Source of the DNA: Hyphomicrobiales bacterium
Lineage (GTDB): Bacteria; Pseudomonadota; Alphaproteobacteria; Rhizobiales; Beijerinckiaceae
Assembly (NCBI GenBank): GCA_019247605.1
Contig: JAFBAS010000109.1
Coordinates: forward strand, 1-49,963
Reading direction: 5' to 3'
Length of the DNA stretch: 49,963 nucleotides
The notes beneath the pieces are model-generated. The model did no database searches. It saw only the letters and a list, made by a program, of their open reading frames with translations, and was not told the origin of the DNA. Position 1 is the first letter of the stretch. Every line of letters starts with the position of its first letter. A program made the position numbers and the translations under genes. Shown here piece by piece: positions 1 through 7,585 of this stretch.

Positions 1-768
1 ATCGGCGCAATAGGCGACGAGGTGAACCTGTGGCATCGACATGGCGACGCAACAGGCAAGGCCCGCGATACCGAGGAGCGCCTGGAGTGCATTCGGTGAC
101 ATGCCGAGCGGGCGCTGCATGCTTCTCGCCTCCCCAGCCGACGGGGCCGTCTCGTGCAAGGGCGCGCGCCGCCAAAAGACGAAGGCCAAGGGCAGCATGG
201 TCACGACGCAGATGATACCAATGAACAGGTAGGTGTCGCGCCAGCCGATACTCGAGATGAGATGCTGCTCGATCGGCGGCCACACGGCGCCGGAGAGATA
301 ATTTCCGGAAGCCGCGATCGCGACGGCAAAGCCGCGCCGGCGCGCGAACCAATGCGACACATCCGTCATCAGCGGTGCGAAGAGCGAGGAGCAGCCGAGG
401 AAGCCGATGATGCCGTGGGCAAGCGCCAGGAGCTCGAGGCTCGGCGCATAGGCACAGGCGAGGTAGCCCAGGCCGAGCGACACGGCCCCGATGATGAGGG
501 GCGGCATCACGCCGAAGCGATCGAGAAGGCGGCCCATCAAGACGCTGCCAAAGGCGAAACCGAGCATCGTGAGCGTGTAAGGCAGCGTGGCCGCGCCGCG
601 TGTCACGCCAAATTCGGCTTGCACGGCCGGGAGCGCCACCACATAGGACCAAAGTCCGACATTGCCGACGGTCGAGAGAATGACCGCCGTCGCAAGCCGC
701 AGCCAGGCATATCCGCTATCGACACCGCCCGCGCGCAAAATGGCCGCCCGATTGACCTCGCTGTCCAA
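1..768 (-). CDS. MFS transporter, C-terminal part outside window
   Basis: Major facilitator superfamily permease, inner membrane; the 3' end runs off the left edge, so only 256 residues are visible. The reverse-strand reading shows alternating hydrophobic helices and the loop 2-3 signature G-R-L-L-D-R-F-G near residue 83, typical of MFS motif A. The visible part covers about the first six helices and the start of the second half. I chose the TTG start at 768 because an AAGGA Shine-Dalgarno sits 7 bases upstream and no ATG lies in frame nearby. The gene is divergent from the DinB-like gene. The substrate cannot be told; the helices resemble the monocarboxylate/oxalate-formate group, but this is a weak impression. 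Confidence 0.8.
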   Translation of the reverse strand, partial: MDSEVNRAAILRAGGVDSGYAWLRLATAVILSTVGNVGLWSYVVALPAVQAEFGVTRGAATLPYTLTMLGFAFGSVLMGRLLDRFGVMPPLIIGAVSLGLGYLACAYAPSLELLALAHGIIGFLGCSSLFAPLMTDVSHWFARRRGFAVAIAASGNYLSGAVWPPIEQHLISSIGWRDTYLFIGIICVVTMLPLAFVFWRRAPLHETAPSAGEARSMQRPLGMSPNALQALLGIAGLACCVAMSMPQVHLVAYCAD

Positions 769-958
769 AGCCAGTTCCTTTCTTGATTCGAGGCAACATA
801 GCATCGCGGGAAGCCGCGCCGCCATTGCGCCTCGCGAGCCCCAGCCGTGCGTGCCCTGCAAGTCGGTTCGCGGCCCCGATCGGTCGGTCAAAGCTCGGCG
901 GCACGGGGGCCCGTTCACAGGCTTGCCCTGTGCGACCTTTTCATGCTTCGTGCGCCTC

Positions 959-1471
959 ATGCAGCACCGTTATTCACGCCTTGCGCTCTACAATGCCTGG
1001 GCGAACCGGCGCCTGTACGACGCGGTGGCTTCGTTGAACGATACCGATTACCGGGCCGATCGCGGCGCCTTCTTCAAATCCTTGCACGGCACCCTGAACC
1101 ACCTGCTCGTGGGCGATCGCATCTGGATGCGTCGCTTCACGGGAGAGGGGGATGCGCCGACCAGGCTCGATGCCATTCTCCACGAGGATTTCCACGATCT
1201 GCGTCGGACGCGAGAGATCGAGGACCGGCGGATTCAGACCTATGTCGACAGCCTCGACGAGAGCGCGCTCAACGCGAGCTTCAGCTATTCGACGATCACC
1301 AACCCGGCAAAGGTCGAGCAGGTGCTCAGCGAGGCGCTTGATCATTTCTTCAATCACCAGACGCATCACCGAGGCCAAGCCCATTGCCTTTTGACCGCGA
1401 TCACGGGGACGGCCCCGTCATTGGATCTCGTGGTGCTGCAGCGCGAGCAAGGTTGGGCGAAGAAGCAGTGA
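959..1471 (+). CDS. DinB family (DfsB/YfiT-like) putative metal-dependent protein
   Basis: A 170-residue four-helix-bundle protein of the DinB/YfiT-like superfamily. Members bind a divalent metal through three histidines, and many act as thiol-dependent transferases (for example mycothiol- or bacillithiol-dependent), although alphaproteobacterial members are uncharacterised. The candidate metal ligands are His48 in the motif HLLVGDRIW and the later HQTHHRG cluster, the usual positions for this fold. The frame stays open upstream, but the N-terminus MQHRYSRLALYNAWANRRL matches the normal family start, so I used the ATG at 959. It is unrelated to DNA polymerase IV despite the name. The downstream YcaQ-like gene is convergent, with a 16-bp gap. 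Confidence 0.85.
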   Translation: MQHRYSRLALYNAWANRRLYDAVASLNDTDYRADRGAFFKSLHGTLNHLLVGDRIWMRRFTGEGDAPTRLDAILHEDFHDLRRTREIEDRRIQTYVDSLDESALNASFSYSTITNPAKVEQVLSEALDHFFNHQTHHRGQAHCLLTAITGTAPSLDLVVLQREQGWAKKQ

Positions 1472-1487
1472 ACGGCGCGCAAGCCCG

Positions 1488-2639
1488 CTATTTGCGAGAG
1501 GCCATGAAACGCTCGAAGCGCGCGACTTCCGCGTCGAAAGCTGGACGGAAATCCTTGTCGCGCGGCGCGGGGCCGACAAAGCCCACGTCGACTTCAAGCC
1601 CCCTGCTCGAATTGGCAATGTTGACCCAGCCGATCACCGCGTCGCCGAACAGAAGTGGCATGGCGTAATACCCGCGCCGTCGTTTGACGGGCGGCGTATA
1701 GGCTTCGAAGCGGTACTCCCAACCCCACAGATGCGCAAAGCGGCGCCGATCCCAGACGAGGGGATCGAAGGGGGCCAGGAAGCGAACCTCGCGCGGCGTC
1801 GCCCCGCTCTCCAGCGCGGGCATCTCGCTCGGAAACAGCCAGGTCTCGCTCTCGACCGCCACGCTCTTGACCTCGCCTGAGCGCAAGAGCGCATCCAAGG
1901 TCTTCGGCATGCCTTTTCGCAGTTGCGGCGCCCCTCGTCCGAGAAGAGCGAGCATTGGCCCGAGGCTCCGCTTCGGCAAGGGCGCGAGAAGACGAAGCAC
2001 GAGGAGGAGAAGGCTGCGCCTTCGTGCCTCGGCGCTCATCTCCTCGTCGCGTGCGTGCGCGGGCTCATAAAGGCGAATGCCGTCTCGACGATGCGCGACG
2101 CGCAACAGCCCATGGAAATGCAGGGCGTGCAAGGCACGCGTCGTTGCCTTCGAGAAGCCGCCCCAGTTGTTGACGGCGCGCTCCTTCCCGAAGCTTGCGG
2201 CAAGCTCTTGGGGGTGCGTGGTGCCGCGCTCGCGCACGAAGGCGAGCACGTCGGCTGCGAGCCCCGTCGGGCGGTGCGGGCGGCCCCGCGGATTGAGGCG
2301 CGGATGCAAGAGCCTTGCGATCTTTCGCGGCATGAAGCCATAGGCATAGAGAAAATCCTCATCGAGCTCGAGCTCGCGATAGCTTCGCTCGAGATCGCCG
2401 GCGCGATAGTCGTCGACGCGGTGGCGCAAGATGAGGTCTTGCGCGCGCGCCGGCGCCCGTATCGGATCGGCTTGCACGAAGCCGAGCGCCGCGACGGCGT
2501 CGACGAGCGTCGTCGCCGGAAAGAACGAGGCAGTAAGCGCACGCTGCTTGAGATGCGCGAGCGTGAGCTCACCGTGTTGTTTGCCGCGCCGTGAAGCGAG
2601 CTTCGCCTTCGCCGGGCTTCGCTTCGGCGATTTCGGCAT
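1488..2639 (-). CDS. YcaQ-like winged-helix DNA glycosylase (crosslink repair family)
   Basis: A 383-residue protein of the HTH_42 superfamily, which includes E. coli YcaQ (AlkX), a glycosylase that unhooks interstrand crosslinks, and Streptomyces AlkZ. The diagnostic catalytic stretch is LGFVQADPIRAPARAQDL: the Q-A-D tripeptide matches the QxD motif of YcaQ rather than the QxQ of AlkZ. The following YRELELDEDFLYAYGFMPR segment is also typical. Start at 2639 (MPKSPKRSPAK) is preferred over a longer open frame because the upstream translation is low-complexity arginine-rich shadow sequence. The basic N-terminus of about 25 residues precedes the conserved fold. The DUF350 gene ends 11 bp upstream on the same strand, so the two are probably co-transcribed. 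Confidence 0.85.
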   Translation of the reverse strand: MPKSPKRSPAKAKLASRRGKQHGELTLAHLKQRALTASFFPATTLVDAVAALGFVQADPIRAPARAQDLILRHRVDDYRAGDLERSYRELELDEDFLYAYGFMPRKIARLLHPRLNPRGRPHRPTGLAADVLAFVRERGTTHPQELAASFGKERAVNNWGGFSKATTRALHALHFHGLLRVAHRRDGIRLYEPAHARDEEMSAEARRRSLLLLVLRLLAPLPKRSLGPMLALLGRGAPQLRKGMPKTLDALLRSGEVKSVAVESETWLFPSEMPALESGATPREVRFLAPFDPLVWDRRRFAHLWGWEYRFEAYTPPVKRRRGYYAMPLLFGDAVIGWVNIANSSRGLEVDVGFVGPAPRDKDFRPAFDAEVARFERFMASRK

Positions 2640-2650
2640 GCGAGATCGGC

Positions 2651-3043
2651 TCAAAAGCTCATCGCGGCTGCGTTGATAATTCCTGCCGCGAGCGACGCGC
2701 AGCCGAGGAAGAGCGCCGCCGTGACTTCGCCCGCCGCGATGCGGCGCGTAAGATCGGGCAAGATGAGGCGCACGAGCCAATAGACGAGGATTTGCACCAC
2801 GAGGGCGACGACGCCCCACATGAAAAAATTCGCGAGATTGTGAGTGTAGACGATCGCGCTCGACAAAGGTAGCGCGAAGCCGATGAGACTCATGCCGAGC
2901 GCGACGGCCGCCGACAGGATGTTGGCACGAATCAGCGCAAGCTCGTTATGGCTCGTCGCAAGGACGTAGACGACGAGATAAAGCACGATAAGTGCGAGCG
3001 CGAGCCCGAAAAACTCACCGAAATCCGCCAATCTTGCAATCAT
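2651..3043 (-). CDS. DUF350 family membrane protein
   Basis: A 130-residue inner-membrane protein with four predicted helices (about residues 8-29, 43-60, 70-92 and 105-127), the layout of DUF350 proteins (one DUF350 unit has two helices, and members often carry two). No biochemical role is established for the family; some members sit beside membrane-stress or spermidine-synthase-like genes. The start at 3043 (MIARLADFGEF) has an AGGG 8 bases upstream; a longer frame exists but adds only charged residues. It lies immediately upstream of the YcaQ-like gene in a likely two-gene operon and is divergent from the DUF1190 gene. Confidence 0.8.
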   Translation of the reverse strand: MIARLADFGEFFGLALALIVLYLVVYVLATSHNELALIRANILSAAVALGMSLIGFALPLSSAIVYTHNLANFFMWGVVALVVQILVYWLVRLILPDLTRRIAAGEVTAALFLGCASLAAGIINAAAMSF

Positions 3044-3192
3044 GGCAATGCCCTGCTTCCTTTTTGCCTTCCCAAGGGCATGATTATCGTTCAAAGATCA
3101 ACGCCAAATTCGAGAAAATCACCGGGTTTACGCCCGTCGGGAAGAGTGAGGCTGTCTTGCAAAGTTTCTGTCGGCGGTATTGGCCCGGTTCG

Positions 3193-3912
3193 ATGTCGCC
3201 TTTGGCTCGCGCAACCGCGCTCGCGCTGGCCGGCTCACTTGGGGTCGCTCTTTTGCAAGCCGATGATGCCGCGGCGAGATCGAGAAGGCATTGGTCGCAC
3301 CACGCGGCGCCTGCGACCAGCGCCGTCCTTGCCGTTTACCCGGACGAGAAGAGCTGCGTCGCCCAGAAGGCGCTCGATGCCGCTGAATGCCACAATGCGG
3401 CCTTGAACTCTCACGCCGAGTATGAGGAAAAGGCGCCTCGCTTCGAGGCCAACTCGGCGTGTTCGGAGGTCTTCGGCTCGCATAATTGCAGCATGCGGAT
3501 TGGCAACGGCCCGAAGGGCATCGGCTTCGTCCCGAGCTACAAGGGATTTTCGCTCATACCGCAAAAGGGGAGCGAGGAGGCGCTCGTGGTTCCCGTGATC
3601 GGCGGGAAGAGCGGGGCAGTGGAGTTCGCGCCCCGGGCGGTCTCGCGCCTCGACACCGAGCAGGACGAGACGCGCGGTGCGCGCGCGCAAGCACAATGGC
3701 AGAGCGCGCATGCGGCGGCGCACGGTTCAAGCGTCCTTCGGTACCGCGACGCGCCCGCCGACGAGCTGCCGCTCGGCGACGAGGATTCACAAGAGGCGCA
3801 GCCCGGTCCGGTTGCCACTTACCCGGTGAGCCCGGCTATGCTCAAATCGATGCAAGAGGAAATCCGCAAATACGGCAACCCGCAATCGTTCAATCCCGCT
3901 CCCGCGAAATAG
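3193..3912 (+). CDS. DUF1190 (YgiB-like) exported protein
   Basis: A 239-residue protein of the DUF1190/UPF0441 group typified by E. coli YgiB. The N-terminus MSPLARATALALAGSLGVAL followed by ADDAAA looks like a Sec signal peptide with cleavage near residue 25-30. The conserved region has paired cysteines: YPDEKSCVAQ, ALDAAECHNA, ANSACSEVFG and SHNCSM. This spacing recalls the C-x(n)-AAEC / DC-x-x-x-F-G-x-x-C pattern of YgiB. The C-terminal half is low-complexity and probably disordered. Function is unknown; YgiB is an outer-membrane-associated protein of unsettled role. Start 3193 was chosen because the signal peptide begins there; the open frame extends 200 bp further upstream without coding character. 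Confidence 0.75.
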   Translation: MSPLARATALALAGSLGVALLQADDAAARSRRHWSHHAAPATSAVLAVYPDEKSCVAQKALDAAECHNAALNSHAEYEEKAPRFEANSACSEVFGSHNCSMRIGNGPKGIGFVPSYKGFSLIPQKGSEEALVVPVIGGKSGAVEFAPRAVSRLDTEQDETRGARAQAQWQSAHAAAHGSSVLRYRDAPADELPLGDEDSQEAQPGPVATYPVSPAMLKSMQEEIRKYGNPQSFNPAPAK

Positions 3913-3962
3913 ACCTCAGGTTATCTTCGGTTTTTCTTCGGCTTTGAACTCCGAAGGAGGCG

Positions 3963-3987
3963 GAGGGAAAGGGATTCCCCTCTTTTT
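3963..3987 (+). terminator. Probable rho-independent terminator after the DUF1190 gene
   Basis: GAGGG at 3963-3967 pairs with CCCTC at 3978-3982, extended by an imperfect AA/TT step, and is followed directly by five T at 3983-3987. It lies 50 bp past the DUF1190 stop and before the end of the convergent deaminase gene. The stem is short but has the right shape. Confidence 0.5.
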
Positions 3988-4023
3988 CGACGGGTTTGGG
4001 TGGCCTTTGCCGGGTTCATTTCA

Positions 4024-4584
4024 CTAAGCCTCGCCACTCACAACACGGGTTGAGCCGCTGTCCTCATGAGGTGCGGCCTGCAGCTTCCCATCGAAGAAAT
4101 GCATCACGACCCCGCCCTCCTCGAGAATGACTCGCGAACGCAGGAAGGATTGACCCCATACGGCATCGCCGTAATCGGGCGCCGGCGTGCATAGATGCGA
4201 GATGCCAGCCTGCACGATCGCGCGCGCGCAATCGATGCACGGAAAGAAGGTTGTCGCAAGGGTCGCCGATTTCGTTGCCGAGCCGCGCCTGGCGGCGTCG
4301 TAAATGGCGTTGCGCTCGGCATGCTCCATCCAAACAAAGCGCCCATCACCTTCGTGGCGCTCGTCAAGGTCGCGAACCCCGTCGGGAAAGTCGTTGCACC
4401 GTGTGATCTGAGCGCCGTCCCTCGTCACGAGGACGGCGCCGACCTTTCGGACGCGGTTCGGGCTTTTGCGAGCGGCCTCGTGCGCAAGGCGCATGAGCTC
4501 GGCGATCGAGGAGAGGCTTGGCGCTCGATTTTCGGCGCTCGGCCTCAAGCTGCGGCCTCCGGCACTTTCTTCACCCTCGGCCAT
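4024..4584 (-). CDS. dCMP/cytidine deaminase family zinc enzyme
   Basis: A 186-residue member of the deoxycytidylate/cytidine deaminase fold. The zinc site is complete: His88 and Glu90 in EHAERNAI, and Cys116 and Cys119 in FFPCIDCARAI. The N-terminal core ELMRLAHEAARKSPNRVRKVGAVL is typical of dCMP deaminase-like proteins (comEB/riboflavin-type core), and length suits a dCMP deaminase, though substrate cannot be fixed from the motif alone. The ATG at 4584 overlaps the end of the upstream GST gene by 40 bp; a shorter start at Met31 (4494) would remove the overlap but trims the first conserved helix. Same strand as the GST gene, so a two-gene operon is likely. Confidence 0.85.
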   Translation of the reverse strand: MAEGEESAGGRSLRPSAENRAPSLSSIAELMRLAHEAARKSPNRVRKVGAVLVTRDGAQITRCNDFPDGVRDLDERHEGDGRFVWMEHAERNAIYDAARRGSATKSATLATTFFPCIDCARAIVQAGISHLCTPAPDYGDAVWGQSFLRSRVILEEGGVVMHFFDGKLQAAPHEDSGSTRVVSGEA

Positions 4585-5234
4585 TCGACTTCGTCTTGCG
4601 CGATGACGAGCGTTTCCTCGAGGGCTGCGGCCCTCCAGGTCTTGAAGGCAGGATGCGCGTGGATGGCGTCGATATAGTCGCGGCTCACGCGATCACAAGG
4701 AATGTCATAGGTGTGGAAGCGCGTCGCCACGGGCGCGAACATGGCATCCGCCGCGCCGAAGCTGCCGAAGAGGAACGGGCCGCCCTTGCCGAAGCGCTCG
4801 CGCGCCGTGCGCCAGATCTCGGTGATGCGCTCCACATTGGCCTCGACTTCGGAGGTGAGCGCGAGCCGCTCGACGGGGCGCCAGAGATTCATCGGGCAGT
4901 GGCCGCGCAAGGCTTGAAAGCCCGCGTGCATTTCCGCGGCGATCGAACGTGCGTGCGCCCGCGCGGCGGGCTCGCTTGGCCAAAGCCCCGCCTTCGGGAA
5001 GCGCTCGGCGAGATGCTCGAGGATGGCGAGCGATTCCCAGACCACCGCGTGTCCATCCAAGAGCACGGGCACCTTGCCGGCCGGCGAATGTTTCTTGATG
5101 CGCTCCTTGGTGTCGGGACGAGAGAGCGGAACGAACACTTCATCGAAGGCAATGCCGGCTGCGGTCATGGCGATCCAGGCGCGCAAAGACCATGAAGAGT
5201 AGTTCTTGTTGCCGATGATGAGCGTAAGGGACAT
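4545..5234 (-). CDS. Glutathione S-transferase family protein
   Basis: A 229-residue cytosolic GST. Residues 1-80 form the thioredoxin-like domain (MSLTLIIGNKNYSSWSLRAW; cis-proline loop AGKVPVL; glutathione-contacting ES in VVWESLAI) and the rest an all-helical C-terminal domain. The NKNYSSWSLR start is typical of a widespread proteobacterial GST subgroup of unknown substrate. It lacks an N-terminal cysteine, so it would be a serine- or tyrosine-type enzyme. Start 5234 was chosen from this conserved beginning rather than the longer frame. The downstream deaminase gene overlaps its 3' end. Confidence 0.9.
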   Translation of the reverse strand: MSLTLIIGNKNYSSWSLRAWIAMTAAGIAFDEVFVPLSRPDTKERIKKHSPAGKVPVLLDGHAVVWESLAILEHLAERFPKAGLWPSEPAARAHARSIAAEMHAGFQALRGHCPMNLWRPVERLALTSEVEANVERITEIWRTARERFGKGGPFLFGSFGAADAMFAPVATRFHTYDIPCDRVSRDYIDAIHAHPAFKTWRAAALEETLVIAQDEVEWPRVKKVPEAAA

Positions 5235-5286
5235 GGGGAAGCCTTGGGTGTGAGCGATTGGCGAATTAAAAGGAGCGAGTAGTAGC

Positions 5287-5300
5287 CACTCACTCCTCAC
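5287..5300. repeat. Short repeat CACTCACTCCTCAC, copy 1
   Basis: This 14-mer occurs here and again at 7462-7475, in the two gaps flanking the phosphatase gene. Here it sits in a run of CACTC/CGCCA-like low-complexity words from about 5250 to 5340. The pattern resembles simple extragenic repeats; no function is evident. Confidence 0.45.
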
Positions 5301-5337
5301 GGCCTCACTATCTCAGTCCCTCGCCATTCGCCACTCG

Positions 5338-7158
5338 CTATTCGAGCCCCACCGTGCGGCCAAGGAAACCTGCTGCATCGAAGTATTTCGTGTCGCCGAC
5401 GGTTTGGTAGCGAAGAATGGTGCGCAGCCCTTTGTCGTCGGGCTTCGAGCTGCGGGTGTGGCTTGTGAAATCGGGCGTCATGCCGCCCGGCATCGCCTCG
5501 CTCAGCACGCGCCCGACGAGCTTGCCATGCGCCGGCGGCTCGAGCTTGAGAAGCGAGAAGATGGTCTTGCCGAGATCGGCATTGCTGGCCGGCGCCTCGT
5601 CGACATAGCTCGTCTTGAAGTCCGGTCCGATCGCCGCCATGAAATTGAAAGTGTCGGCGCGGCTGAAGGAGCCGTGCATGCCTTGTCCTTGCTGAAGGAG
5701 CGTGTCGGCAAATTCCGCGGTGCAATTGGTCGGCTCGTCGCAACCTGTCCATTTCGAGGCGAAGTTCACCGCAATGGCGGGAAGGGGCGTCACGGCCGTG
5801 CCTTTGAGATTGATGTCCTTCGTGGTCATCGTTCCGGGAAAGCTGCCGAGTGCCTCATCGACGAAAAGTCCGCTCACGTAGTCTTGCGCCATCAAGCCCT
5901 CGACGACCTTGTGAACGAGTTCGCGATCGATGGGCTCGGGGAAATAGAGAAGGTCCGAGCCGCCATTCGCCGCGACGACAACCTGCGGGCGGTTCGGGTC
6001 TTCGCCGATCAATCCGTTCCCCAGTTGGGGATGCGTGCCTTCGGTGATCCGTGCAGCGCCAGTATCCGGGTCCCAAAGCGGAAGGCCCAAGCCCGCCGCA
6101 ACGTCGATCGCGACCACACCCGGCGGCACGAAGCCTTCGGGAACGTCCGCATAGGTCGCCTTGGCAGACGTGCTTGTCGCGCTTTGTTTCGAGATCACCG
6201 AGAAGCCGTGATCGGCCGTCACGATGACGTCGGTCGTCTGGTCGAGGCCGAGATCGAGGAGCGCCTGGCGAAGCTTGCCGAGATCATCATCGGCATTCTT
6301 GATGCCGGCGAGCGAGGTCGGCCCGTTGATGCCGGGCACAAGGGCGTTCAGGCTGTCACCCTGATTGTGCTGCGTGCCGTCCGGATCGCGCGACCAGAAA
6401 ACGAGCACGAAGGGCTTTCCTTGCTTCTTGAACTCGGGGAGCACGACCTTGGTCGTGGCCTCGATCATCCAGCCCTGCTGTTCGGCGTTGGGAGCAAGCG
6501 TCCCCGCGGTCTTCGCGTTGCCCGCCTTCCCGTTCTCGCCGCGAACCGGCGCGGTGAGCGGGAGCTGGGCGGCGCCAAGCCCTTCCATCACCCAGCCGGC
6601 GAGCGGAATGCCGTTCTTCGTGCCGGTCGAATCATCGATGATCACGGTCTTCTGTCCGGTGCGCTCGGTGTGATCGAAAATGAGCGTCGGACCGAGCTTG
6701 CCGATCGCGGCCGTCTGGAACCCAGCCTCGCGCGCCGCCCGCAGGATCGTGATCTCGTTGAGATAGTCACCCGAGAAATGCTCGTCGACATCGCCGAGAA
6801 CGGGATCGCTTTCGAGGAAGGGGGTGAGCGACTTTCCGGCGCCGGGCACCGGGAAACCTGTGTAGATCGTGTTCGAAAAGTCGCCTGTGTCGCCCAAGAA
6901 ATGTCCCGTCGCCATGGACGAGGCGTTTGCGGTGGTGAAGGTCGGGAAGATCGAATGGCTATTGGCGAAGCGCACGCCCTTGTCGCGCACGGACGCCATC
7001 ACAGGGGCGGTCTGATTGTTGACGATGCGCGCGCGCAAGCCATCGGCGACGAAAAGAACGATGCTGTGAGGTTCATCGGCCGCGACCGCCGGGGCTTTCG
7101 GCGAAAGCGCCGCACCCCAAGCCATCGCGCCGACAAAGATGAAATGCGCGGTTTTCAT
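5338..7158 (-). CDS. Exported alkaline-phosphatase-superfamily phosphodiesterase/nucleotide pyrophosphatase
   Basis: A 606-residue exported hydrolase of the type I phosphodiesterase/nucleotide pyrophosphatase group. Residues 1-27 are a Sec signal peptide ending AVA-A, so the enzyme acts in the periplasm or outside. Metal- and catalysis-related motifs are present: VADGLR (Asp39), the nucleophile segment FPTFTTANAS (Thr75 or Thr76), FVLVFWSRDPDGTQHNQGDS, and the late VTADHGF metal site. Family enzymes use two zinc ions to cleave phosphomono- or diesters; the real substrate is unknown. It is long for the family, with an insert of about 100 residues after the nucleophile. It stands alone, with gaps holding short repeats on both sides. 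Confidence 0.85.
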   Translation of the reverse strand: MKTAHFIFVGAMAWGAALSPKAPAVAADEPHSIVLFVADGLRARIVNNQTAPVMASVRDKGVRFANSHSIFPTFTTANASSMATGHFLGDTGDFSNTIYTGFPVPGAGKSLTPFLESDPVLGDVDEHFSGDYLNEITILRAAREAGFQTAAIGKLGPTLIFDHTERTGQKTVIIDDSTGTKNGIPLAGWVMEGLGAAQLPLTAPVRGENGKAGNAKTAGTLAPNAEQQGWMIEATTKVVLPEFKKQGKPFVLVFWSRDPDGTQHNQGDSLNALVPGINGPTSLAGIKNADDDLGKLRQALLDLGLDQTTDVIVTADHGFSVISKQSATSTSAKATYADVPEGFVPPGVVAIDVAAGLGLPLWDPDTGAARITEGTHPQLGNGLIGEDPNRPQVVVAANGGSDLLYFPEPIDRELVHKVVEGLMAQDYVSGLFVDEALGSFPGTMTTKDINLKGTAVTPLPAIAVNFASKWTGCDEPTNCTAEFADTLLQQGQGMHGSFSRADTFNFMAAIGPDFKTSYVDEAPASNADLGKTIFSLLKLEPPAHGKLVGRVLSEAMPGGMTPDFTSHTRSSKPDDKGLRTILRYQTVGDTKYFDAAGFLGRTVGLE

Positions 7159-7259
7159 CGATCAAGCTCCTCCACCTGGGCAAACCACTTCCTCCTCGCG
7201 GCGCATGACAGTTTCGTGACGAGGAAGCAAGTGACGGGGGGAAGAGGGAAAGTGAATGG

Positions 7260-7287
7260 GGAGGCGTGAAGAGGGAGGCGTGAAGAG
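7260..7287. repeat. 14-bp direct tandem repeat
   Basis: GGAGGCGTGAAGAG occurs twice back to back with no mismatch, in the gap upstream of lpdA. A third unit begins (GGAGG) but degenerates. Confidence 0.6.
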
Positions 7288-7461
7288 GAGGGGTGATATC
7301 GCTTCCGCTCATTGCCGCGCAGGCGGCAATCCAGCTTCGTGACGCGGTTGCGAAAAGATCGGATGCCCGTCGCCGGAAGGAGTGGGTGGTTGCGGACGCC
7401 GAAATTCTCGGCAGGAGCGCACCTGTAAGCGCTTGACGAAGGCAACTTCGATTTTGCCCGT

Positions 7462-7475
7462 CACTCACTCCTCAC
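7462..7475. repeat. Short repeat CACTCACTCCTCAC, copy 2
   Basis: Exact copy of the 14-mer at 5287-5300, followed after four bases by a 10-base partial copy (CACTCCTCAC). Confidence 0.45.
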
Positions 7476-7585
7476 TGCTCACTCCTCACATTTCCCGCCT
7501 CTTTCCCTTTTCAGGCAGAAGGGGCTATTGCGACCTGGCGCGGGCAGCGCAGTGACCGGCAGCTCGGAAGGAAGGCTCGACCGTC

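Larger units (their letters stand above)
7159..7585. other. Gene-free 427-bp gap between divergent phosphatase and lpdA genes
   Basis: Both flanking genes start away from this gap, so it should hold two promoters, but no clear sigma-70 pair stands out. It contains a 14-bp tandem repeat at 7260-7287, the CACTCACTCCTCAC repeat at 7462-7475 with a second CACTCCTCAC just after, and no open frame with coding character on either strand. Confidence 0.5.

Noticed and set aside
154-786. 210-aa open frame on the + strand
   Set aside because: Opposite to an MFS transporter whose helices and motif A are plain on the reverse strand.
5404-7269. 621-aa open frame on the + strand opposite the phosphatase gene
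   Set aside because: It is the antisense shadow of a high-GC gene with clear motifs; its product is rich in Arg/His/Glu with no domain.
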